In this document: positions 17,217-26,191 of the stretch, piece by piece
Numbering within the stretch: position 1 is the stretch's first letter
How the letters are laid out: each line of letters begins with the position of its first letter
Assembly: GCA_030913385.1 (NCBI GenBank)
Contig: CP133159.1
Coordinates: 4,939,001 to 5,003,000 of the forward strand
DNA from: Cytophagaceae bacterium ABcell3
Lineage (GTDB): Bacteria > Bacteroidota > Bacteroidia > Cytophagales > Cytophagaceae
Direction of reading: 5' to 3'
Length of the DNA: 64,000 nucleotides
Translations under genes and position numbers: made by a program
The notes under the pieces: model-generated
What the model was told of the DNA's origin: nothing
The model's database searches: none
Seen by the model: the letters and a program-made list of their open reading frames with translations, nothing else

Positions 17217-17981
17217 TTATTCACAAATAATCTGATTCTTAAATTTCAGCTTTACTCTTTCGTATTTATTATATCCTTTTAATGGTAAAATCTTTTTATA
17301 AAAAACCTTCAGCTTGTTCAGTTTTTCATCTATATCTTCAGGTTTTCCAAATTCAATTATTTCATCACCTACCTGAGGCGTGATATTGATTTCCCCATTG
17401 TCAGCAATAGTTACCTGTGCAACCTGGGCCTTCCAGAATCTATCTGAATCAATACGGTTAAAAAAGTCCATATAAGCCTGCCCTTCTTCCGCTAGGAAAT
17501 TCGCTTTCATAAATTGACCAATAAAATCACCATCAACCAGCATCACCCTTGCAGAAAAGTTGGGAGAAAATGGAAGCAGGTTGCCTTCACTGCTAATGTA
17601 GGCATGAGGACCATGCTGCTGAACGATTCTGGCAACTGGCCTGGTTTGCACGATCTCTGCAATCAGTTCCCCGTTATGGCTTTTATACACTTGCGCTTCT
17701 TTCACAAATTTATGCGCATAAATCCGCTTTTCTATTTTCTCAAGGTCAATTTCTGAAAGCCTTTTCCCGATCAAAAGCTCTGTATTATTGTTGGTAATCA
17801 AATCCAACACTTCCTGTTCTGATACGAAAAAGTTATCAAATTGATAATCAATTTTAACAGCAACCCTTTTACACTCCTTGGTTTCATAGGTTTTTTCTGC
17901 AAAACCAATCAGAGAGAAAATACCTACTGAAAAAAGTATATACCAAAAGCCCTTTTTGAATATTTTAAAATTAACTTTCAT
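17217..17981 (-). CDS. ftsQ: cell division protein FtsQ
   Basis: This bitopic divisome protein has 254 residues. One membrane helix sits near the N-terminus (GFWYILFSVGIFSLIGFA, residues 10-28). A POTRA-like domain follows (KIDYQFDNFFVSEQEVLDLI, KRIYAHKFVKEAQVYKSHNGELIAEIVQTRPVARI). The periplasmic C-terminal FtsQ/DivIB-type beta domain ends near the C-terminus (YNKYERVKLKFKNQIICE). In the divisome it links FtsL/B to FtsW/I. Sequence conservation in this family is low, so position between murC and ftsA is an important part of the call. It overlaps murC by 11 bp. Confidence 0.9.
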   Translation of the reverse strand: MKVNFKIFKKGFWYILFSVGIFSLIGFAEKTYETKECKRVAVKIDYQFDNFFVSEQEVLDLITNNNTELLIGKRLSEIDLEKIEKRIYAHKFVKEAQVYKSHNGELIAEIVQTRPVARIVQQHGPHAYISSEGNLLPFSPNFSARVMLVDGDFIGQFMKANFLAEEGQAYMDFFNRIDSDRFWKAQVAQVTIADNGEINITPQVGDEIIEFGKPEDIDEKLNKLKVFYKKILPLKGYNKYERVKLKFKNQIICE

Positions 17982-19347
17982 ATACCTCCTTCAATTTAGT
18001 TTGAATAGGCTCAACCATTCTATCGATATCCCCTGCCCCCATAGTCACAATCACATCAGTCCCGATCTCAACCAAGGCATCGGCGAGCTTTTCTTTGCTA
18101 CACAAAGTTTTGGCATCCTTCTGAATCATGCCAAGCAGCCTTTCTGAGCTTACCCCCGCGATAGGCTTTTCTCTTGCTGGGTAAATATCCAATAAAACAA
18201 TATGGTCAGCTATAGCCAAGCTATCGGCAAAGCCTCCCATAAAATCTCTTGTCCTACTATATAAATGTGGCTGAAAAACAGCCGTAATATGCTTTTCAGG
18301 ATACAATGCCCTTACCGCACTCAGGCAAGCTTCCACTTCTGCAGGGTGATGGGCGTAGTCGTCAATAGCTATACATTTTTCATTTCTAAAGAAATATTCA
18401 AAACGTCTCTTCACTCCCTTATAGGTAGCTATAGCTTCTACGATTTTTTCGTCAGAGATACCTACCGCCCTACCTGCGGCAAAAGCGGCTAAAGCATTCA
18501 TTACATTATGCATACCTGGCACCTGCAACCGTACATTATTAATTTCTTTGCCTTGGATATTTACATTAAAGACAAACCAGCCATTGTCAGCCTTAATATC
18601 GTAGGCTTTTATATCAGCCGTTCCTGTCCCAAAAGTCACCGCTGACACTTCCGGGCTATCACCAAGAGGAAGCCCTTCCCGGTATATCAATGCCCCGCCT
18701 GCAGGAACTTTTTTTGCAAATTCATTAAACGTCCGGACAAACTCACCTTCATCACCATAAATATCTAAGTGGTCAGGGTCCATAGTCGTGACTATAGCCA
18801 CTTTGGGCTCCAGCCTCAAAAAAGAACGGTCATATTCGTCTGCCTCAATGACCACCCAGGCATCAGGGCTGGTATTCAACAACAGGTTTGATTGGTAATT
18901 CTGCGAAACGCCTCCCATAAATGCAGTACATGGAACTCCCGACGCATGCAGCACATGAGCTACCATAGAAGTCGTAGTAGTTTTACCATGTGTTCCTGCT
19001 ACGGCAACAGAAGGTAAACCCCGTGTAATGAGCCCAAGAACCTCAGACCTCTTTTTGATATCAAAACCTTGCGCTCTGAACCAAGCCAGTTCCGCATGGT
19101 CTTGTGGCAATGCAGGCGTATAAACAACCTGCGTATTTTCCTTATCTAAATAGTCTTTAGGGATAAGGTCGACATTATCCTGATAGTGTATAAGAATCCC
19201 CTCTTCCTCTAACTCACGGGTAAGCGCAGTAGCGGTCTTGTCATAACCAGCCACTTTATATCCATAGGCATGGAACCACCGGGCAAGAGCACTCATGCCG
19301 ATGCCGCCAATTCCGGCCATAAAAATATTTTTCGCTTTAATTACCAC
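17971..19347 (-). CDS. murC: UDP-N-acetylmuramate--L-alanine ligase
   Basis: At 458 residues, this cytosolic Mur ligase adds the first amino acid, L-Ala, to UDP-MurNAc. The N-terminal Rossmann motif is FMAGIGGIGMSALARW (residues 9-24). The ATP-binding P-loop is VAGTHGKTTTTSMVA at 117-131. The central domain has VIEADEYDRSFL and TTMDPDHLDIYGD, and the C-terminal domain has IDDYAHHPAEVEA and FQPHLYSRTRDF, all MurC hallmarks. The start is a GTG that shares its first base with the last base of the murG stop (TAGTG), which indicates translational coupling. An ATG nine codons on would cut into the conserved strand and is unlikely. Confidence 0.97.
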   Translation of the reverse strand: MVIKAKNIFMAGIGGIGMSALARWFHAYGYKVAGYDKTATALTRELEEEGILIHYQDNVDLIPKDYLDKENTQVVYTPALPQDHAELAWFRAQGFDIKKRSEVLGLITRGLPSVAVAGTHGKTTTTSMVAHVLHASGVPCTAFMGGVSQNYQSNLLLNTSPDAWVVIEADEYDRSFLRLEPKVAIVTTMDPDHLDIYGDEGEFVRTFNEFAKKVPAGGALIYREGLPLGDSPEVSAVTFGTGTADIKAYDIKADNGWFVFNVNIQGKEINNVRLQVPGMHNVMNALAAFAAGRAVGISDEKIVEAIATYKGVKRRFEYFFRNEKCIAIDDYAHHPAEVEACLSAVRALYPEKHITAVFQPHLYSRTRDFMGGFADSLAIADHIVLLDIYPAREKPIAGVSSERLLGMIQKDAKTLCSKEKLADALVEIGTDVIVTMGAGDIDRMVEPIQTKLKEVYES

Positions 19348-20483
19348 TATCTTTTCAATTTACTTTTATGTTCAGAGATGACCTTTTCGACCACAGCAGC
19401 TATATCATCCGCCGCTGAAGGCCTTCCCATTTTCTTTATGTTAATTTTTAACTCTTTTTGCGCTTTTTCATCAGCCAGCAGTTCAAGCGCTTCATCAACC
19501 AGCTTTTCTCTGGCTCCGTTGTCCTTTACCAATCTTGCGGCATTCCTTTCAGTCAAAGCCACCGCATTCTTAGTCTGATGGTCTTCTGCCACATTAGGAG
19601 AAGGCACCAAAATTACCGGTTTTTCGGCCAAGCATAGTTCGGAAATGGACAAAGCCCCTGCCCTGGATATGACGATATCGGCAACTGCATAGGCCAAATC
19701 CATTTTATATATAAATTCATTGACACTTATCCCTTTGTCTTGAAAAGGTGCCCCCGCTTCAGCTGCTTTTTCGTAATAAAATTTTCCCGTCTGCCACAAC
19801 AGCTGAACATCATTGTCCACAAACTTCTGCAAGCCATCCTGCAAACTTTCATTGATTGTCCTGGCACCAAGGCTTCCCCCTATAGCAAGAATGGTTTTCT
19901 TATCTGGATCCAGTCCAAAAAACTTAAAAGCCTCTTCCCTTTTAGAATCTACATTTAAAATATCCTTTCGTACAGGGTTGCCGGTAATCTGAAGCTTTTC
20001 TGCAGGAAAGAACTTGTCCATTCCTTCATAAGCCACACAAATCTTTTCAGCTTTCTTTGCTAATACTTTATTAGCTACGCCAGCATACCCATTTTGCTCT
20101 TGTATCATGGTCGGGACTTTCATCAGTCCAGCGGTAAACAACAAGGGAAAACTTGCGTACCCGCCCACACCAATAGCAATGTCTGGCTGGAAATCTTTAA
20201 TTATTTTTCTGGCCTTAAAAAGGCTTGATACCACTTTTACCGGAAACAGCAAATTGTCTGCAGTAAGCCTCCTTTGGATGCCACTGATCCATAACCCTTC
20301 AATCGAATAGCCAGCAGCAGGCACCTTTTGCATTTCCATACGCCCTTCGGCACCCACAAACAATATCTCCCTATCAGGATCTTTGTCCTTAAGTGCATTG
20401 GCAATTGCAATGGCCGGATAAATATGACCTCCGGTACCGCCTCCGCTTATAATTATTCTATATGGTCTGTTATGCCGGTGCAT
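19347..20483 (-). CDS. murG: UDP-GlcNAc:undecaprenyl-PP-MurNAc-pentapeptide GlcNAc transferase
   Basis: The product is 378 residues, a GT-B fold enzyme of family GT28 at the inner face of the membrane. It converts lipid I to lipid II. The glycine-rich N-terminal motif IISGGGTGGHIYPAIAIA is at residues 11-28. The acceptor-side motif GVGGYASFPLL is near 104 and the second glycine-rich loop AIGGSLGARTINESL is near 196. The donor-binding ISRAGALSISELCLAEKP near 283 is the UDP-GlcNAc site. It overlaps ftsW by 14 bp and touches murC, so the whole run is one transcript. Confidence 0.97.
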   Translation of the reverse strand: MHRHNRPYRIIISGGGTGGHIYPAIAIANALKDKDPDREILFVGAEGRMEMQKVPAAGYSIEGLWISGIQRRLTADNLLFPVKVVSSLFKARKIIKDFQPDIAIGVGGYASFPLLFTAGLMKVPTMIQEQNGYAGVANKVLAKKAEKICVAYEGMDKFFPAEKLQITGNPVRKDILNVDSKREEAFKFFGLDPDKKTILAIGGSLGARTINESLQDGLQKFVDNDVQLLWQTGKFYYEKAAEAGAPFQDKGISVNEFIYKMDLAYAVADIVISRAGALSISELCLAEKPVILVPSPNVAEDHQTKNAVALTERNAARLVKDNGAREKLVDEALELLADEKAQKELKINIKKMGRPSAADDIAAVVEKVISEHKSKLKR

Positions 20484-21609
20484 TCTTTAACTCGTTTCGG
20501 TTTTCAGATAAATCTCCCCGGCTAACACTAAGAATTATACCCAGTGAAATTCCGGTAAACAATAAGGAGGTACCTCCCATACTCAACAGTGGCAACGGCT
20601 GACCTGTAACAGGCCCCAAGCCTACAGCCACTCCCATATTGATCATAGCCTGAATAACCAGACTGAACCCAAGCCCTGCAGACAGCAAGCCACCAAAAGC
20701 CCTCTCACTTTTCACGACAGCACTCATAGCCCTATAAAGCAGCGCCAAGTATAAAAACAAGACAATAATCCCTCCTATCATACCATACTCTTCAATGATA
20801 ATGGCATATATAAAGTCAGAGTAAGAGTGAGGCAAAAAATCACTTTGAATACTTTGCCCAGGGCCCTGTCCGATTATACTTCCAGTAGCAATGGCTTTAA
20901 ATGCCTGTTCTGCCTGAAAAGGTATTTCGTCAGACAAGAAAAAGCCTTGAAACCTACTAATGGCAGTACCTAACCGCTGTCCTGCCATTAAAGCAGCGCT
21001 ACCACTTATAATTCCGAATACAATTAGCCCCACCAGATACCTTACAGGCACCCTTCCTATAAACATTACCAACAGACAGGTAGCAAATAAAATAATAGCC
21101 GTTGACAAATTAGTCAGCGCTATTAGACAGCAAATAGTAACACACCAAAGGATTATAGGAATAAAAGACTCCTTAATGTCCTCAATATTTGTCTGCTTCC
21201 TGGCCAACATAGCTGCCAGATTGACGATAAGCATAAGCTTAGCAAAATCCGACGGCTGGAAAGACTGTCCGATAATTGGTATGGTAATCCAGCGGGAAGC
21301 CTCGTTAATATTATCCCCCATTACATAAGTAATAATGAGCAGAGGAATAGACAAAATCAGCCCCAAGCGACCAATTCGTGCATAGTACCTATAATCGATT
21401 TTATGTGCGACATACATAGATGCCAAGCTCAAAAAGACGATCAAGGTATGCTTAATCAAGTAATATTCGGTATCTCCGGCCATTCTCTTATAAGCCAGTG
21501 AACCTATGGCACTATACACCACCGCTATGCTTATCAAAGACAGCGAAAATATAATGCCCCAAATAACTGGGTCACCTTTAAGATTCCGTTGTAGCCAGAG
21601 TTTTATCAT
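20470..21609 (-). CDS. ftsW: peptidoglycan glycosyltransferase FtsW (SEDS family)
   Basis: This is a 379-residue polytopic membrane protein with about ten hydrophobic segments. SEDS landmarks are ASRWITIPIIGQSFQPSDFAKLMLIV near residue 108, containing the conserved Pro-Ser-Asp-Phe-Ala stretch before a helix. The loop with QGPGQSIQSDFLPHSYSDFIYAIIIEEYG is near 240, and the C-terminal VTGQPLPLLSMGGTSLL near 330 is also typical. SEDS proteins polymerise lipid II at the septum together with their class B PBP, here the PASTA PBP upstream. It lies 76 bp after murD and overlaps murG. Confidence 0.96.
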   Translation of the reverse strand: MIKLWLQRNLKGDPVIWGIIFSLSLISIAVVYSAIGSLAYKRMAGDTEYYLIKHTLIVFLSLASMYVAHKIDYRYYARIGRLGLILSIPLLIITYVMGDNINEASRWITIPIIGQSFQPSDFAKLMLIVNLAAMLARKQTNIEDIKESFIPIILWCVTICCLIALTNLSTAIILFATCLLVMFIGRVPVRYLVGLIVFGIISGSAALMAGQRLGTAISRFQGFFLSDEIPFQAEQAFKAIATGSIIGQGPGQSIQSDFLPHSYSDFIYAIIIEEYGMIGGIIVLFLYLALLYRAMSAVVKSERAFGGLLSAGLGFSLVIQAMINMGVAVGLGPVTGQPLPLLSMGGTSLLFTGISLGIILSVSRGDLSENRNELKNAPA

Positions 21610-21685
21610 ATAGTTTTTCTGTACTTCTTACCTATTTCATTATGCAATTTTGCCCATAGCACATATAACCACTCTCAAAAAGTTG

Positions 21686-23044
21686 CTATGAAACACTACG
21701 GGCTAAATCATGAACTGCTTTTTTAAACCGTTCACCACGATCTTCATAATTCTTAAAAAGATCAAAACTGGCACATGCCGGAGATAACAATACCACATCA
21801 CCTTCATTTGCCAATTGAAAAGCGGTTTCAACAGCAGCGTTTATATTATCCGTTTCTTTAATAGTTTTGACAATGCCATCAAAAGCTTTTTTAAGCTGGC
21901 TATTATCTTTGCCCATACACACCAGCGCCTTCACCCTCTTGCGCACCAACGTATGAAGTTGCTCATACTCATTTCCTTTATCTACACCACCTGCAATCCA
22001 GACAATATTGCCAGGGAAACTATCCAATGCATACCACACAGCATCCACATTGGTGGCTTTGGAGTCGTTGACAAATGTCACACCGTTAACCTCCCCTACC
22101 TCTTCCAAGCGATGGCTGACACTGCTAAATCCATTAATCGCTTGTTGGAATTTGCTTGGGTTCATGCCTAACACTGCTGCAATCAAAGAAGCAGCCATGA
22201 CATTTATCATGTTATGCTTTCCCTTCAGCGGGAGTTCATCTGTATTCAAATAAAACTTCCCTTTTCCAGCATTCACATCAAAGAACAAGCGGTTCAATTC
22301 CATCCAGGCACCACCAGACAAAGGCTCCTTAAGAGAAATACCCCACGAACTAGGCTTTACTTCTCTTTTCTGAACTTCCTCATTTACGACAGGATCATCT
22401 GCGAAAAATATAAAATGATCTCCTGCCTTCATATTCTGAATAATCCGAAACTTGGAATTTATATAATTATCAAAATTATATTCATACCTATCTAGGTGAT
22501 CTTTGGTAATATTGAGCAAGACAGCCACATCTGCCTTAAACTCATACATGTCATCTAGCTGAAAGCTGCTCAATTCCAACACATACCATTCATGACGGTC
22601 TTCAATCACCTGTGCCGCCAAACTATCACCTATGTTTCCTGCCAAACCTACATTAAGCCCTAGATCCTTCAGCATATGATAGGCAAGTAAGGTCGTAGTA
22701 GTCTTGCCATTGCTACCGGTAATAGCCACAAACTTGGCTTGGGTATATTTGGCAGCAAATTCAATTTCAGAAATAATAGGTATCCCTTTTTGTCTGATCT
22801 TTTTTACGATATCTGCCTTTTCAGGGATTCCAGGACTTTTCACAACCAGTTCAGCATCGAGAATTTGTTCCTCGGTATGCTTGCCTGACTCAAAGAGTAT
22901 ATCATTATGGAAAAGCATATACATATACTTTTCCTGAATACTCCCCATGTCGGACACAAATACATCAAACCCTTTAGCTTTTGCCAAAAGGGCTGCACCT
23001 GTACCGCTTTCACCGGCTCCTAATATGGTTATCCTGTTTTTCAA
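21686..23044 (-). CDS. murD: UDP-N-acetylmuramoyl-L-alanine--D-glutamate ligase
   Basis: At 452 residues, this cytosolic Mur ligase adds D-Glu. The N-terminal Rossmann motif is TILGAGESGTGAALLA (residues 6-21). The ATP site is AITGSNGKTTTTLLAY at 107-122. The central domain has ELSSFQLDD and NITKDHLDRY, and the C-terminal part has FVNDSKATNVDAV and LLSPACASFDLFKNYEDRG, which are specific to MurD. The start appears to be a TTG at 23044, since no ATG is available close by and the beta strand at the start must be kept. It is 7 bp from mraY. Confidence 0.96.
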   Translation of the reverse strand: MKNRITILGAGESGTGAALLAKAKGFDVFVSDMGSIQEKYMYMLFHNDILFESGKHTEEQILDAELVVKSPGIPEKADIVKKIRQKGIPIISEIEFAAKYTQAKFVAITGSNGKTTTTLLAYHMLKDLGLNVGLAGNIGDSLAAQVIEDRHEWYVLELSSFQLDDMYEFKADVAVLLNITKDHLDRYEYNFDNYINSKFRIIQNMKAGDHFIFFADDPVVNEEVQKREVKPSSWGISLKEPLSGGAWMELNRLFFDVNAGKGKFYLNTDELPLKGKHNMINVMAASLIAAVLGMNPSKFQQAINGFSSVSHRLEEVGEVNGVTFVNDSKATNVDAVWYALDSFPGNIVWIAGGVDKGNEYEQLHTLVRKRVKALVCMGKDNSQLKKAFDGIVKTIKETDNINAAVETAFQLANEGDVVLLSPACASFDLFKNYEDRGERFKKAVHDLARSVS

Positions 23045-23051
23045 CCTATAT

Positions 23052-24266
23052 TTACCTCAGTTTTAAAGTAGCCACACTTAAAATCGCCAACAAAATCCCT
23101 ACGATCCAGAACCTTGCGACTATTTTAGATTCATGATATCCAATTTTCTGATAATGATGGTGCAAAGGAGACATCTTAAAAATCCTCCGCCCTTCACCAT
23201 ATTTCTTTTTGGTATATTTAAAATACCCTACCTGAATCATTACCGACAGGTTTTCAATTAAGAAAATACCACAGACAATAGGCAGTAAAAGCTCTTTTCT
23301 GACAGTCAAAGCCAGCACAGCAATGACCCCACCAAGTGTTAAACTTCCAGTATCGCCCATAAAGACCTGAGCAGGGAAAGAATTAAACCAGAGAAAACCT
23401 ATACATGCCCCTACGAAGGCACCACAAAAAACCAGCAACTCCCCACTCCCAGGTATATACATGATATTTAGATAATTGGCAAAAATGGCATTACCCGACA
23501 CATACGCAAAAATACCAAGTGTAACCCCAATAATGGCACATGTACCCGCTGCCAGTCCATCGATACCATCTGTCAAATTAGCCCCATTAGACACTGCGGT
23601 AATGACCACAATCACTACCAATACATAAAATATCCAAGTGAACTCATCGCCAAGGAATCCGAAGATCTCATTGTAGTTAAGTTCATTGTCTTTAAAGAAC
23701 GGTATGGTAGAAACCATTGCTTTGATATCCTCATAGCGATGGGACACCCCAATGGTTGTTTCCGTTTCCACCGGAGGAGCCAAATACTTTCGCACAACCA
23801 CATCGTCATTAAATACCAAAACCAAACCTACAATCAGCCCCAACACGACCTGCCCAACAATTTTGAATCTTCCGGCCAGACCTTCTTTATTCTTCTTGAA
23901 AATCTTTATGTAATCATCCAAAAACCCTATTGCTCCTAGCCACAAAGTAGCTATTAGAAGCAATATGATGTAAATACTCTCTAATCTCGCAAACAAAAGC
24001 GCAGGAATAACGATACTGGCAATTATGAGCACCCCACCCATGGTTGGAGTCCCTTTTTTAGCCATTTGGCCCTGCAAGCCCAAATCCCGTACACTTTCCC
24101 CAATCTGCTTTACCCTCAACCAAGTAATAAGTCTTTTACCAAAGATAAGAGACACCAGAAGGGAAAACATCATGGCCATACCCGCCCTAAAGGTGATAAA
24201 GCGAAACACCCCAGCACCTATAAAGTCATATTCTTGGTCAAGAAAGTCAAACAGATAATAAAACAT
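23052..24266 (-). CDS. mraY: phospho-N-acetylmuramoyl-pentapeptide transferase
   Basis: This is a 404-residue integral membrane enzyme with about ten helices. It makes lipid I from UDP-MurNAc-pentapeptide and undecaprenyl phosphate. Diagnostic cytoplasmic motifs are [17 protein letters not shown] near residue 112, [12 protein letters not shown] near 232, [12 protein letters not shown] near 305 and [14 protein letters not shown] near 364 (the HHH motif). The segment at about residues 155-200 ([19 protein letters not shown]) is a Bacteroidota-type insertion relative to E. coli MraY. It overlaps by one base the small four-helix-bundle gene that precedes it. Confidence 0.97.
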   Translation of the reverse strand: MFYYLFDFLDQEYDFIGAGVFRFITFRAGMAMMFSLLVSLIFGKRLITWLRVKQIGESVRDLGLQGQMAKKGTPTMGGVLIIASIVIPALLFARLESIYIILLLIATLWLGAIGFLDDYIKIFKKNKEGLAGRFKIVGQVVLGLIVGLVLVFNDDVVVRKYLAPPVETETTIGVSHRYEDIKAMVSTIPFFKDNELNYNEIFGFLGDEFTWIFYVLVVIVVITAVSNGANLTDGIDGLAAGTCAIIGVTLGIFAYVSGNAIFANYLNIMYIPGSGELLVFCGAFVGACIGFLWFNSFPAQVFMGDTGSLTLGGVIAVLALTVRKELLLPIVCGIFLIENLSVMIQVGYFKYTKKKYGEGRRIFKMSPLHHHYQKIGYHESKIVARFWIVGILLAILSVATLKLR

Positions 24267-24721
24267 CAGTTAAAGTTTATGCTGTTAATCAATTCTTTAT
24301 TCTTACTACCTTCCCCCGACATTATGTTCAGGAGATTTATGATCTCATTAATTTTTTCAACACAGTCATCCAGTACAGAACCTGAAATAAAGTACTTCAT
24401 TTGAATAAGCTTCAGCCAATAGCGTACTTCCACCGCTTCACGAGAAGCAAGTGCTATGCTGTTAAACCGTTCTTGCCTGTCGACGGTTGCCAAAGAGTCT
24501 TCAATGGTGGTTCTAATACCAGTACCGCTTTTCAGCAATTTTTCTGACAAGTCAAATTCGTTGACCTTCAAAAGTTCTATGTATAGCTCAAGTACCCTCA
24601 AAGAGAAGTCAAAAGCTTTTGGCACTATCTGCATATCTTTTTTCATCTTCAATTCCGGAAAAATAAGCTGGTCCAGTTCAACCAGTTTCTTCTGCTGATA
24701 TTTGCTTTTACTAAAAATCAT
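24266..24721 (-). CDS. four-helix-bundle protein (23S rRNA intervening-sequence protein family) inside the dcw cluster
   Basis: At 151 residues, this small helical protein matches the S23/IVP four-helix-bundle family, judging by the pattern [17 protein letters not shown], then [22 protein letters not shown], then [21 protein letters not shown]. In the family the middle motif is usually LxxQLLRSGTSIGANIxEA, so the signature is present but modified (IRTTIEDS in place of IGANIAEA). Family members are found as intervening-sequence ORFs in rRNA genes, as stand-alone genes, and as accessory proteins of diversity-generating retroelements. No biochemical role is settled. It sits 1 bp after murE and overlaps mraY, so it must be on the dcw transcript. 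murF, which sits here in E. coli, is absent. Confidence 0.8.
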   Translation of the reverse strand: MIFSKSKYQQKKLVELDQLIFPELKMKKDMQIVPKAFDFSLRVLELYIELLKVNEFDLSEKLLKSGTGIRTTIEDSLATVDRQERFNSIALASREAVEVRYWLKLIQMKYFISGSVLDDCVEKINEIINLLNIMSGEGSKNKELINSINFN

Positions 24722-24722
24722 A

Positions 24723-26186
24723 CTATTTATTTAACAGCTTAAACATCTCTATTACAATAACTTTATCGTCAAAAGGATGCTTAACGCCTTTAATTTCCTG
24801 ATACGTTTCATGTCCTTTGCCTGCGATCAGAACAATGTCATTTTGCTCTGCAAGCATGCATGCCGTTTTAATGGCTTCTTTTCTATCTTGTATTGTCAAA
24901 GACTTTTTAATATCCTTAATACTGATCCCCTTCTGCATATCCTCCAAAATTTCTGCTGGGTCTTCATTTCTGGGATTATCAGATGTCAACAGAACTTTAT
25001 CACTAAACCTGCAGGCAATATCAGCCATCACCGGTCTTTTCTCCTTATCCCGGTTTCCACCACATCCTACTACTGTAATTACCCGTTCATTGCCCTGTCT
25101 TACATCTTGCACAGTTTCAAGTACATTGCGCAAAGCATCAGGCGTATGGGCATAATCAATAATAGCGGTAATACCTGTTGCAGAAACCACCTGTTCAAAG
25201 CGCCCTTTAGCAGGATCTAAGGCAGAAAGGGCAGTCAACACCTCTTCCGGGTCTTCTCCAAGGAGCACAGAAGCGCCATAAACCCCCAAAAGGTTGTAGG
25301 CGTTAAAAGAACCGATAAGCTTGAACCAGACATCTTTTCCGTCTATGTCAAGCTCAAGTCCTTGAAAAGTATTTGACTGGATCTTTGCTTTAAAATCCGC
25401 CAACCCATGTAAGGCAAAAGTATGTTTAGCAGCCTTTGTATTTTGAAGCATTACCGTGCCACGCTTATCATCGGAATTTACCAAAGCAAAAGCAGAAGAA
25501 GGTAAATAATCAAAGAACATCTTCTTAGCCCTGATGTATTCATCAAAGGTTTTGTGGTAATCTAAGTGATCATGAGATATGTTCGTAAATACCCCTCCCG
25601 CAAATTGAAGACCCGAAACCCTGTGCTGTACCACGGCATGCGAACTCACCTCCATAAAACAATGTGTGCACCCAGCCTGGAGCATCTGCAAAAGCAGCTT
25701 ATTAATGGCCACCGAGTCCGGGGTTGTATGTGTTGCCGCAAGCACCTCATCATTGATCTTATTCTCCACAGTTGAGAGCATACCCACATTGTAGCCCATC
25801 TTCCTAAAAAGGTTGTAAAGCAAAGTCACAGAGGTAGTCTTGCCATTTGTGCCAGTCACTCCTACCAATTTCAATTTAGAAGAAGGGTTGCCATAGAAAT
25901 TACCTGCTATAATGCCCAGTGCCAATCCTGCATCAGCCACCTGCACATACGTAATTTCCTCTTTACGTTCTTCAGGCATCTCTTCGCAGATGATAGCATC
26001 GGCCCCTGATTCAATCGCTTTATCAATAAAGTTATGGCCATCAGACACCGTACCGCGCACAGCAACAAAAAGACTGCGTTCCGACACCTGCCTGGAGTCA
26101 AACTGCACAGACTTTATTTCTATATCAGTATCTCCTGATACAGATTGAAGAGGCACTTTGTACAATATGTCTTTTAATACCGCCAT
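24723..26186 (-). CDS. murE: UDP-MurNAc-tripeptide synthetase, meso-diaminopimelate-adding
   Basis: The product is 487 residues. The N-terminal UDP-binding domain contains VQFDSRQVSERSLFVAVRG. The P-loop is VTGTNGKTTSVTLL at 110-123. The central domain has TTPDSVAINKLL and the C-terminal domain has ITAIIDYAHTPDALRNVL. The substrate-selecting motif reads DNPRNEDP near residue 403, and DNPR is the form found in enzymes adding meso-diaminopimelate rather than lysine. The peptidoglycan is therefore predicted to be the A1-gamma type. It is 5 bp after the PBP gene and 1 bp before the small helical gene. Confidence 0.97.
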   Translation of the reverse strand: MAVLKDILYKVPLQSVSGDTDIEIKSVQFDSRQVSERSLFVAVRGTVSDGHNFIDKAIESGADAIICEEMPEERKEEITYVQVADAGLALGIIAGNFYGNPSSKLKLVGVTGTNGKTTSVTLLYNLFRKMGYNVGMLSTVENKINDEVLAATHTTPDSVAINKLLLQMLQAGCTHCFMEVSSHAVVQHRVSGLQFAGGVFTNISHDHLDYHKTFDEYIRAKKMFFDYLPSSAFALVNSDDKRGTVMLQNTKAAKHTFALHGLADFKAKIQSNTFQGLELDIDGKDVWFKLIGSFNAYNLLGVYGASVLLGEDPEEVLTALSALDPAKGRFEQVVSATGITAIIDYAHTPDALRNVLETVQDVRQGNERVITVVGCGGNRDKEKRPVMADIACRFSDKVLLTSDNPRNEDPAEILEDMQKGISIKDIKKSLTIQDRKEAIKTACMLAEQNDIVLIAGKGHETYQEIKGVKHPFDDKVIVIEMFKLLNK

Positions 26187-26191
26187 TTACA

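Noticed and set aside
24066-24404. 112-codon plus-strand ORF opposite mraY and the four-helix-bundle gene
   Set aside because: The minus-strand genes here are certain or likely; this translation has no recognisable motif and crosses their boundary.
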